NCBI GenBank assembly: GCA_021209875.1
Contig: JAGYVD010000007.1
Span: 372,001-436,000 of the forward strand
Length of the DNA stretch: 64,000 nucleotides
Source: Rosellinia necatrix
Taxonomy: Eukaryota; Ascomycota; Sordariomycetes; Xylariales; Xylariaceae
Direction of reading: 5' to 3'
The notes under the pieces are model-generated. The model was not told where the DNA came from, ran no database searches, and saw only the letters and a list, made by a program, of their open reading frames with translations. Numbering within the stretch: the stretch's first letter is position 1; every line of letters starts with the position of its first letter. The translations under genes were made by a program, and so were the position numbers. This document shows positions 1 to 10,888 of this stretch, one piece after another.

Positions 1-1530
1 ATAATAAACAGAAATTCTTCTATTCCCGGCCAGTTAGAGCTTGCTTTGTTGAAGCATTGGTCAAGAGCACCAACAACCAGATACGTCTCTTTGAACTCGC
101 CATCTTCGATCATATTATAGAAGACCGCCGAAAGTGCAGGGAAATCTCTGGGGTGGTGGAAAGCATCGCGGTTGGTTGAAGCGAGTTGGTTGGTGAGGTG
201 TCGTGCTAGCTCGGGTTGAGCCTCGAGTATGAGCCATATAAGACTGCGGAGAGCGGTGGCCGGGTGATTGTCGTGAGGGCGGTTATGATTAAAGAAGAAG
301 AACGACAGCTGACGAGAATCGCGTAACCCAGTGTGCACTTTATCGGTGAGTAGCACCTGCACCATGCTAGTTAGAAGGATCGTCTTACCCTGCCCCGGGC
401 CGCCGCTTATACACAACAATCGGTTTACGTCGTCAACTTTCTCCCAGTCAATAAAGAGCCTGTATTGCGTCGAAGAGAGCAATGTATAATAAAATCCAAG
501 TAACAGGTCATCCTTATCATGCATCTGTAGTGAATGGATGTTGTGACGGGGATCGGCTATACCGAGCTTTTCGAGCAGTTCTCTTCGCAATTTAGAATCG
601 GTCCTTGACGTGAACGCGGTTGAATAGGGGCAAGACACGTCCCGCAGCCTCTACAGCCTCGACACCCCTACAGCGAATTTCTAACGCGCTAGATATGGTC
701 TTGTTTGAGACACCGAGATCGCGATCCGAAAAGTGGACGCATACTGTAGCAATTAAGTATGAAAGCACAGCTTGGTAGAGGGAGAGTATCGCTTCCTGAA
801 GCTTAGGTTGGCGTTGTTGGCGATTGTCCCCCTCCTTGGCCGCCTCCCCTAGTGTCATCTTTGATAACCAGCAGTACCACTCAAGTCGTTAAATGATATA
901 GAGAACACCTTCGCAGTCTCTCTCGGCTGCTTCCGTCGGGTGTAGAAAGAGCTATTGAACCCCGTCAGCTTTAAACTAGCCAGACATGCTTTACGCTACT
1001 GATCGCCGATTGCAACGCGTGCATAGGTAGGTTAGGTAGATTAGGTAGGTCGTCCTGCCTTTTCTGCGGCATAGCAAGCCACAACCCACACAAGAACGGC
1101 GTCAGCTGGCGTTGGCTCGATACAGCCGCAGAGTATATCCTGCAGTGGTGTGCTTAGCTCGGCCGCGACGTCATTGCCAGCACACGAATACTCTTGCTTC
1201 GTTTCTACTCCTTTAGCGAGCCAGAGGTTGAGGATATTCTCCATGTTGGATCGACGCGTCTGAGACGAGCTCTGGTTGATCGGGCTATCGTTGACCTCAG
1301 ATAGGGGCGCTTGTAGCGGGATGTCCGGAACGGTTGGCTATAAGTTACAAGACGATATTGTCTCAAACCATGATATGAGCCCTGGGTTCTCTGTTTGCAG
1401 CGTCTCGTAGACCTCGTCCCAAAGGAAGTTCGATATCTTGGAGCTGGCTACTAACGGTTGATCAGATGATCCTTTCTGGCTTTCCCTGGCTTTCGATGTT
1501 GCTGATTTCCCTCCACCCGTCCGCTTGTGC
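1..1530 (-). pseudogene. NACHT-domain NLR-type NTPase, decayed and cut by the window edge
   Basis: Minus-strand translation gives, in order, the pieces of a fungal NACHT protein. There is an N-terminal NACHT-associated domain (LWDEVYETLQTENPGL near 1375-1425; LQDILCGCIEPTPADAVLVW near 1085-1150; LFLHPTEAAERDCEGVLYI and RLEWYCWLSKM near 850-950; LYQAVLSYL near 750-780). Then come a linker (KLRRELLEKLG near 565-595), Walker A GGPGQGKT (about 390-410) and a Walker B-like LVVGALDQC (about 60-90), running off the left edge. The reading is broken: an in-frame TAG at 1338-1340, further in-frame stops near 885 and 945, and at least two frame changes (around 950-1041 and at about 590). A (CCTA)n-like stretch sits at one break. 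No ATG precedes the first conserved block. The Walker B has G where the family has D. Such proteins act in non-self recognition; this copy is most likely dead. Partial at the 5' edge of the window. Confidence 0.8.
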
Positions 1531-2464
1531 GGCTCGCCCTGATCGACTTGCGTGGAAATTTCTTATGTAAAGGTAAATGGTCTGTGGTGTTGATGTTCAG
1601 ACGATGTAATGCTTATCCTCAACTAAAATGCTACCCAAGCACTGTATTCTGGCTACGCCTATGTATTTATGGAATTAAATACATATGACAAGTCATGTTA
1701 ACAAAGTCTTGTGATCAAAAGACACCAGTTAAAAATAGGAATCTGTTTTAGATTTATCACAAAGGGCATTTCAAGGGAGACTGGAGGGGAACAAATCAAG
1801 GGAGGTGGATTAATGCATGTTTTGGCGGAAAAGTTTTTTTAAAAATAATAAAGAAGCGCTGGTATGGTGATAAAATATCTGCCATCAAATGGCAGGAGGT
1901 TCCTGCGCGGTAAAGCCACCTTGCTAACTTCTTTTCTCACTGATATCTAAGTCTGTAAGGGGAGGTACGACCCACAGTGTCGAGTGGTTAGCTACTACGG
2001 TGGATGGCCATGTCAATTACTAGGTCTCCATCCCATCTACTACAAGTCAATCTAGATTAGACGTTAATACTACTACTACTACAAGTCAATAATTATTCAA
2101 GGCTAACTAGATGAATTCGGGCCACTTATAACTATATTATATTTTTATTTTTATTTTGTTAGAAGTGGCCCGAACAGTCTTTTTATAGGTGGGCTATTGA
2201 GACCACGCTGACCCGTAGGTTGTCCGGAGAGCCTGCGAAAGCCCTCCTGCATTATAGCCGTACCGTACCCGACCTACCTAATTTGTTATAAATATCAAGT
2301 GGGAAACGGACGGAAAGTTTCAAGTTGTTTGTACAATAAAATTAGGTGGCAAGTGCGGGCCAATGTCCAGCTTCCTTCGTTTTGTCACAGCTACAGGAAA
2401 AAACGTCACTAAATGGCTCGTATCTGTGGCCTGTGCACCCGATGACCCTCTACCAGTGCTAAGA
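1531..2464. other. Intergenic, partly A+T-rich flank of the transposon block
   Basis: No gene is supported. The stretch holds moderately A+T-rich sequence and one inverted repeat (2116-2174). It ends at the AGCAG target duplication (2465-2469) of the LTR element. A 64-codon frame at 2363-2557 runs straight into the LTR and is not a gene. Confidence 0.6.
2116..2174. repeat. 12-bp perfect inverted repeat with T-rich loop
   Basis: TTCGGGCCACTT at 2116-2127 is the exact reverse complement of AAGTGGCCCGAA at 2163-2174, separated by 35 bases of A+T-rich loop. It could be the termini of a tiny MITE-like element or a hairpin; no clear target duplication was found. Confidence 0.6.
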
Positions 2465-2469
2465 AGCAG

Positions 2470-2640
2470 TGGAAGGAAAGACCCCACTTATCCCATAAGT
2501 GGGTCCGTATCCTTGGGACCTAAGGTCTCCATCCTGTACATAGTGGCTAACACTTAGATTTATCTTTTATATAACTAACAGATATAAATAAATATACTAG
2601 ATTAAGCTATATATTTTAGCATCCTGGCATTGTTGCTACA
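2470..2640. repeat. Left 171-bp LTR of the outer element
   Basis: Aligns without gaps to 15522-15692. In the first about 90 bases this copy keeps C and G where the right copy has T and A; after that the pattern reverses and this copy carries the T/A changes. It is preceded by AGCAG. Confidence 0.85.
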
Positions 2641-3269
2641 ATTAATAGCTGGCGATTGTTTTAATTATTTAACCTTGCTTTTTATTTTGTTTTTAGTACT
2701 AGCGGTTCGCCGGCTTTTTAAAATCTGGCTCTAAGTTTATAAAGCTTAGCTAATTTTTGTTAATTTTTTTATTTACGTTTATAAAATCTTATATTTTATA
2801 TTAACAGAATAAATTATATATATTAACAGTTAATCAGCAACTATAGCTTTTTAAACGTTAAATTTTACGATTTTATTATATAAAACATTTAAACGCAGGC
2901 TTTATAAAACTTTATGATTTAAATAACGCTTAAAAAGTTGTAACGTTATTTTTAAAAATTTATAACAATATATTTTACCTAGTTAAATAAATAAAATTTA
3001 AAGCTAGATTTTAAACTTTTTTTAAAAAGTAGCGTAAGCAACTTTTAGTTATATTAACTATTTTATATAAAAAACTATAGCGCTTTATTATATTAATAGT
3101 TTAAAAAAAAAAAAAATTTTTAGTTAGCTAAAGTCTATTTTTTTATATTAATTTAAGCTTTTTAAATATTTTAAAAAATAATATAAAGATTATATTAAAA
3201 AAGCTCTTTAATTTTATATTTAATTTATTTTGTAATTTACTGCTGCTTTTACCCGGAATGTTTTAACAA

Positions 3270-3499
3270 CTATAGCCGCTGTCCGCAGAAAATGCTGCAA
3301 ATTTAATTGCCTTAGCTTTTTCTCGCCAGAGAATAGATATTTTAGACGTAGAACAAATCGATATTATATTCAGCAGAAAGCTTGCCGTCATTCAGTCATG
3401 CAAAATAGCCGTACCTTTTTTAGTATCGCCAAATGCAGCCGGTAAAACGAAAATATATATAGCTACGTTAATAGCTATTTCTTTTTGTTTATATTTCTA
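3270..3499 (+). other. Under-mutated coding remnant with a P-loop-like NAAGKT
   Basis: Within the outer element's internal DNA, about 3241-3470 is much less A+T-rich than its surroundings. One plus-strand frame stays open for about 75 codons and reads LAFSRQRIDILDVEQIDIIF, then KIAVPFLVSPNAAGKT, then KIYIATLIAI before a stop. NAAGKT resembles a Walker A end (GKT/S) as in helicase-like ATPases, but I cannot place it in a family. It may be a remnant of the element's own polyprotein or of carried DNA. Confidence 0.3.
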
Positions 3500-4775
3500 A
3501 CTAGCCGTATTATATAAAGCGTTTTTTAAACAAAATAGTTTATTTAAACTAATAACTAATATAATTATATATATAACAGCTATAATAAACAATATAACTA
3601 AACAGATATTTATATAAAATAATACTAACGATATAATATATTTTTATAAATATACTAAGTTAAGTTATATATTTTTTAAACCTAATTATAAAAAATATAA
3701 AACAGAAGATTAAAAAATGCTTTTAAATTAGTTATATATGCTTTTAGAACTAATTTTTAAAAATACTAAAAACTTTAAAGATTTTATTATATAAGCAGAA
3801 AATATAATTATATATTTTATAAAATTATTATATATAAATATTTAAACTATTTTAAATATATTTAAGCATTATTTAATTTAATTATAAAATTTATAAATAT
3901 ATTCTAAAACACTAGCTTTATTATTGTTTTAAAAAAAACAGCTTATATTTTATTTTACTGTTAATTAAAAAAAATATACTTAAAAATATTATATATATCT
4001 TTTAATATAAAAATTAACAAATTATTAAAAATATTATGTCTAAACTAAAAAAACAAACAAAGTTTTTTTATATGCTAACTAATCTTATTTTTTTTTTATA
4101 TTTATTATTTAAAATTAATATTTAATTTAACTATAAAAGTTAAAAAAAATAGTTATAAATATACGTTTATTTAATAAAATTAACCTGCTAGATTTATATT
4201 TAATAAAATTTTAAAACAATATATTATAAAAATATTAAACATAATATTTATTACTATGTTTAACGCGATAGCTTTTATTATTAATAGCTTATTTACCTGT
4301 TTATATGTTTAATAATAATAATTATAACAGCTTATAAATAATATATATTTAATTATTTTAGTATAAAATATAAAAATAATAATATATATATTTAATAATA
4401 AATAAATATTATATTAAAGCTTATATTAGCAGCAGATTATTACTGCGATAATATTTGCGTTGCTTTTTTTAAATTTTAAACATATTATTAAAATTTATAT
4501 TAAGTACTAATATTATTACGTTTAAGCAATATTTTTATAAGTTTGTTTAAATTTTTTATAAGTTTTTTTAATATAATAATATTAAGCCGACTAATTAACT
4601 CTTTTAAGCTATTTATAATTAAACAAATGCTAAAAGCTATCATAAAACTAATATTTCCAACTTTTTTTAAAAATTTTAAAACATTTCTAAGCATAGCAGG
4701 CTACTTTAGGAGCAATATACTTAAATACGCATAACTTGTTAAACTTTTAAAAAAAAAAAAATAAACATGCTAAAG

Positions 4776-5031
4776 TGTTAGAGTAGGCAAGGGGTGCCAG
4801 GCTTGGCACCACCAGTTGCCCCACTGTAAGATTAGATAAGGTGGCCCAGGCCACCTGGGCTAGCCCACTTGGGCTAGGCCCACCCACCTACCTGTACTAG
4901 TAGGTGGAATTCTAGGACTGCACCTAGAATTCCACCATCTTCATCACGAACTACATACAACACCACAAACTAGACCAGTATACTGCAAAATACAGCTATT
5001 TACAGCTTCATACCCCTGACCAGATTTATCA
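4776..5031. mobile_element. Solo LTR (256 bp) inserted in the outer element
   Basis: Starts TGTTAGAG and ends ATTTATCA (TG...CA), flanked on both sides by TAAAG (4771-4775 and 5032-5036). Its left two thirds has normal G+C inside an A+T desert. It contains hairpins, including GGAATTCTAGG/CCTAGAATTCC around 4906-4934. The ATTAGATAAGGTGGCCCAGG-like stretch and the CTAGAATTCC hairpin resemble the LTRs of the 5964-14148 element, so the two may be related families. Confidence 0.75.
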
Positions 5032-5963
5032 TAAAGGCTAACTTTTGTAGATATATATATAAACTTATAAGCATTAAAAATAAAAAATAAATTAAATAAA
5101 CTAAATTAGGTTGTAAAAAATAAACAGCAAATATATTTATAAATATTTTTATAAAAGCGGAAAAACTTGCATTTAAAGCGTTTAAAAAAAACCTTACTAA
5201 ACATATAATATTATATTTTTTTTTAATTAAACGGCCGCTATATATTAACTTTAATATATTATAGCATAAAATCAGCGTATTAATATATTATATTGCAAAA
5301 AAAAAAGTTTTTAAAATTTTATCGCTTATAGCAAACTAATAATATTTTTTTTATTTATTATAATATAACTTATTATTTTTTATTTTATATTTTAATAATA
5401 TTAATAATAAATTATTAGCTTATAAAAATAAAAATATTAAAATTTATATAAACGTTTTATAAAACTTAGCATTAAATTAATATAACGTGTAATATATATA
5501 TTTTTATAAATTATAAAAACGTTATAAATTTAACAGCGTTAAATAATTAAAATTTAAAATTAGTTTAATCTATAAAATATATTAGTTATTTTATTTTTAT
5601 TGTTTTATATAAACTTAAAAAATTATATATAGTTTTAAACGTTTTATTAAAACTTTTAATACTTATAAAATTTATAAAGCTTTAAACAGCTAACTTAAAA
5701 TTTTTTTTAAATAATATAAAAAAACAGTAGGTATTTTTAACAAACATAATATTAGCTTTTAAATTAGCAACTATATTTAGTTTTAAAAATAATCAGCTTT
5801 TTAAAAATATAATGCTAATTTAAATATTTTCAAAATTTAAAACATAATTACAGCAAAGTTATAAAAAAAATTTTAAATAAATAAACACGCTAAAACTAAT
5901 AATTTAAAACGTAAGTTTAAACGCTGTTAATTAAACTGATTTTTTATTTTATTTTTAAAACAG

Positions 5964-6165
5964 TGATAAAGTCCCCGAAGGGGCCCATATCAATCGAGCC
6001 AACAGCTCGTGTATTATTAGATTAGATAGGTTGCACAGGCTACGGCTGGCAACAGGTGGCCCACGGCCACCCCTGCAGAAGTTAATTCTAGACTTACTAG
6101 AATTCCCTACCTAGCAGAAGAATTAATAAAACATTTTTTTTTCTACTTTTATACTAATTTTTTTA
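5964..6165. repeat. Left LTR of the nested element
   Basis: 202 bp, from TGATAAAG to an A at 6165. Its outer two thirds keep normal G+C, although the DNA immediately outside is also A+T-degraded. Its inner 45 bases are T-rich relative to the right copy. Confidence 0.82.
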
Positions 6166-7038
6166 AAGTAGTATATTTACGCAACTAATAGATCTTATTA
6201 TTAAACTAAACTAAACTAATATTATCTTTTAAATTTTTTAAAGTTAAAAGATTTTATTTATAGCTAAAAGTTTAAGCATGCGTGTTTTAATCCTGCTATA
6301 ACTAAATAATTAACATAAATAAAACGTTATTTTAACAACTATTTTTTTTATATAAATTATATATTTTATTAAAGCTTATAAATAAGCAGTTGTTAAAAAT
6401 GCTTAATAGTTTATTTTATATTTTAAAAGTTATTATTATTAAAATTATATTTTTAAGTGTGTTTAATAACTAAAATATATCTGGATTTATAAACGTAATA
6501 AATTATTTATTTTTATTTATTATTAAAAAAATATTAATAAACGTGTTTATTAAACAATTATAAATATATATATTATAATTAAAAGCTGGAATTTTTAAAA
6601 AATAGCTTTATTATTTTATTTTTTATATATGCAGTTTATTTTATTTTATTTTTATAGCTTTTAAATTATAAATTAATAAACTAAAAGCAACAGCTAATAA
6701 TATTTATATATAAAAACTATTTAAATATATTATATATATATTTAGATATTTTTTAATAATATGTTTAATTTTGTTAAGCTTATAATAATATTATGTTATT
6801 ATGTTTTATTATATATATTAAGCTTAAATATAAATAATTTTAAAAAAACTTTAATAGAATATTTTAAATTAGTACGATTTTTATTTAAAAATATACCGCT
6901 GTTAAAACAACCTAACTTAAACTAAAAAACTGTCGACTATTTTTTAAAATATTAAAAATAAGCCGACGTTTTAATTAATATTTTATATAAAAATATAAAA
7001 ACTATAAAAGTATTTTTTAATTTAGTTTTAAAGTTAAT

Positions 7039-7243
7039 TAATACGCGCCGACAGGGGAGTCGCTTATATAAGCGCTGTAGCCCCACCTGTAGCGTGGCAA
7101 AGCCACGCACCCCACCACTTGGGACTAGCCCTAATAAGTGGGCCCTAGCCCACGCACTTAGCTAGATCCACAAGTTAGATCAGAATAGTTAGATCTTCAT
7201 CTTCTATAATACACTTTTCACCCCCCCCATGGTGCACCTCTTA
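7039..7243. mobile_element. Short un-RIPed insertion in the nested element, probably a solo LTR or MITE
   Basis: A G+C-normal island of about 200 bp, containing the palindrome CTTATATAAG and several short hairpins (GCGTGGC/GCCACGC around 7092-7107), sits in A+T-degraded DNA. If the ends are TAATACGCG...CACCTCTTA, both flanks carry TTAAT (7034-7038 and 7244-7248), and the terminal TA/TA could be RIP-altered TG/CA. In such A+T-rich DNA a 5-bp TTAAT match is weak evidence, so the boundaries are tentative. Confidence 0.45.
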
Positions 7244-10200
7244 TTAATTAAGCAGGTTTAAAAGTTTTTAAACTTTTAAAAACATTAATATTAAATTTTT
7301 AACAATATAAAACTTAAAATTATAGCTGATTAAAAATAATATTAAAACTAATAAAGTTATAAATTAGTTATTTAAATAAAGCCTGCTAAGAGAGCAAACA
7401 TAAAGCTGCTATATTAACCAGTGTTTAAATAGCTAGTATATAAAATATAATTATAAATACTTTAAATAAATTAAATATTATAACTATTATATTTTTTATA
7501 CGTTTTATTAAATAAAACCTCTTTAAAAGAATAATAACTTGGAACTTTTATTAAATACTAGAACAACTTTTATAAACGCCGTAGTAATAAAAATAAAAAT
7601 AATAACCGCTGTTGCAATAAAAACCATAGTAATAACAATCTATTTAACTTTTTTAGCTTAAATAGTTTTAATAATAATAAATATAATTATGCTGCGTTAA
7701 GCTAATAAAAACAGTTTATATTAAATATAACAGCTAAAATAAAAAAAGCATATATAAAATTAAATAAAATAATATTAATATTTTTAACTTAAAATAAAAA
7801 ACTTTAATAATAAAAATATGTAGCTAATAAAAAAATATAATTTATATAAATGTTTATTTTTTATTAATTATATTAAGTTATTATTAAAAAATAAAAACAT
7901 TTAAGCTTTAAACGTTTAATAAATAACTAATTTATTTAATTATTTATTAGCTAGATTAGCTTTGCTATAATAAAACAGCAAAGTTTATATAAATAATTAA
8001 TATATATAAAAAAAAGCAGGCTTAAATATACTGTTTAAAAAACTATAAAAAAAATTTAAAACATAAGCTATTAAAACGTTTTAAAAATTTATAAAAAAAA
8101 AACTTAGTTTAAAAAATATTGCGGAAAATTAAAATATACTTTTTTAGTTTATTTAACATTAAATATAATATATTAAAGCTATAAAAACATTATAAAAAAA
8201 TAATAAAAATTAGCACAGAATTATAAAAATATTTGCAACTAATAAAAAATATAATTTTAAATTATATTTAATTTTTAAATTAAAAAACTTTAGCCGACTA
8301 TATATATAAAATAAAAAACAGCTGATATAAGCTAAAACGTAAAACTAAAAAATATATTTAAATATTAAACTAAATATAATATTAGCAAATTTAATATTAA
8401 TTATTAAAATAACTTGTTAAAAAAGCTATAATTATCGATTTAATTAAAAAAAACGTTGATTAAATAATAAATATTTTAAAAATTAAAGCTAGAACAGCTA
8501 TAAACGTAATTATAAATAATATTAAAGCTGGAATAAAAGTTGTAATAATTAAAATAGCAGCTATAAAAAAAACTGTAAATATTAGAACTAAAACTGTAAT
8601 AATTATTAAAAAAACATAAAAAATAATTAAAAACTAAAAAGTTATAATTAAACGCGTAACTAAAAATATAACTATAATTATGATTAAAATTAAAATTGTA
8701 AATATTTAAATCATAAAAACTATAATTAAAATTAAAAAAAACAATTAGCGTTTATTTTATATATATTTTATAAATAATAATATAAATAAATAAAAAACTA
8801 AACAAAATAATAATAAAAACACGTTTTTTATTTAATATTAAATTTAGCATTGATTTATTATTAATATTATTAAATTTATAAATTAAAAACTATTTTAAAA
8901 TTATATATAAAAAATATAACTTTTATATTTAATAAAAAAATTACAATATTTTTTTAATTATATATAAAAATATACTTATAAATACTACTTTTAAAAACTA
9001 TTTTTATATAATTAACTTTTAAACATTTATAAAATTATGCTAAAACTAAAAATAAAACTATTAAACAGATTAAAGCTAAAAATAAAACTATTAAACAAAA
9101 AAAAAACAAATTATAACGTGTTAAAAACATGCTCTAATATAATATATAAAACAGCTAATAATATTTTTAATAGCAAAATTTTTATTATTAAAGCGCTAAA
9201 TATTAACGATAAATATAATAAAACTTTTTAATAAAGTTATATATATTTATAAATTAATGCTAAACTGTTTTTAGTTAAATAAAACTAATAAATTTGCGTT
9301 AATTTAAATATGAAAAAAACTATTATTAGTAAATTTTTTTTAAACATTTTAATATATAAAACTGCTTTTAATTAAATTAAATTTGTTGTTTTAAAAAATA
9401 AATCGGTTAAACTTAAAAAAAACTAAGTTTACTTTTTATATTAAAAAAAAATAAAACTAAAAACTTAAAATATTTAAATATATAAAAAAAAAAATAATAA
9501 AAACTATTTAAAACTAAAAATATAATTTAATAATAACTTTTATATTTATATAAAGCTATAATTAATTATAAATTAAAAATATTTATTTATTAAGCTAAAA
9601 AATAAATAAATTTATAGTTTTATTTAATATATTTATTTATAGTTGTAAATATATATTGAAAATTATTAATTAAAAAACATAAAACTATAAAGCAAAAAAA
9701 AGCTTATTTTATAATAAAATATAAACTTTTATTAAATAATAAAAGCTTTTGTTTTATAGCTATATATAAAAACAGTATATATAGTATAATTAACGCTAAA
9801 ACTTTTAAAATAGTACTAATAATAAATATTTTAATAAAAACTATTAAAATTTATAATAGTATTAAGCTAGGTTAAATTTAAAAAATAAAAATAATAAAAT
9901 ATATATAAGCTTTTAAAAATTAGTAATAATAATTTTTATAGTTATAGCTACTGTTTTATTATTAATAAAAACAGCTTTAGCTAAAACTAATAAATAACTT
10001 TTAATAAATATAACTATTATAACTAATATAAAATTTAATTTAAATCTTTTATTAACCGCAGTAATAATTAATATAATACTAGATATAAAAACAGTTGTAT
10101 ATTTAAATAAAATAAATTATATATTAAACTTTATAATAATTTTTATAATAAACGCGTAAATAATTAACACGTTTAATACTACGTAGAAAAGTATTAAGTA

Positions 10201-10618
10201 TAAAACAGTACGTTTAAACATGTTAATAAAAAATATTTTTTTTATAAACGCTGTATTTAATATAATAATTAATTTAAAAGCTTTAAAAAATTTTAAGCTA
10301 AACTTTTTAACACTAGAAAATAAATTTAAAATTAAAAATATATATATTTTTTAAATATTAAAAACCAGGCGATTTTTTAAAACTGTTATTAAAAAAATGT
10401 TTATATATATATTAAAAAACGTTTAAAGCGTTTTAATTTATTAAAATAGTTATATTTTATAATATTTAAATAAATCGCAGAAAAATAAACATTTTATAAA
10501 AAAAACAACTTAAAATATTTTTTGTTAATAATTAGCAAAAAACTAAATTAAATTTAAAACAATATTTTTTTAATAAATAAAATATAAAAATATTAAATAA
10601 TATTTATAACAAGCTATA

Positions 10619-10888
10619 TGTCATGGCCCACAGCCATGAGGGCCCTGATTGGCTGGATGAATAAGCGGCCTGGCGGCCCCTGATTGGTTCCCCGGCTAAG
10701 TGGGTACAAGTACGAGGTGGTGAATGCGGTAGGCCAGTCACGTAGTGAATGGCCAGTAGTATATACAAGTGGGAATTCTGGCCGTCGGCCCTGTATGTAG
10801 TTCTCTTCTTTCCTCAACCTTAGTTTTTCTTCCCAATACGTAGGTATAGTTGGGCTTCGTTCCAATTGCCGCTATTGCAGCCATCACA
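10619..10888. mobile_element. Solo LTR-like insertion (270 bp) in the nested element
   Basis: Starts TGTCATGG and ends CCATCACA. The outer 8 bases are inverted with one mismatch, and the insertion is flanked by CTATA on both sides (10614-10618 and 10889-10893). It has ordinary base composition throughout, unlike everything around it, so it was inserted after the host DNA was mutated or was too short to be mutated. A solo LTR is favoured over a MITE because of the 5-bp duplication and TG...CA ends. Confidence 0.75.

Noticed and set aside
2363..2557. 64-codon frame crossing the left LTR start
   Set aside because: It spans the LTR boundary and target duplication; no family resemblance.
4500..4734. 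Small open frames on both strands in the A+T block
   Set aside because: K/N/I/L/F-only composition with overlapping frames on both strands; expected by chance in such sequence.
9037..9231. 64-codon frame with repeated LKLKIKLLN units
   Set aside because: It lies inside RIP-degraded transposon DNA and its composition is dictated by A/T; not a gene.
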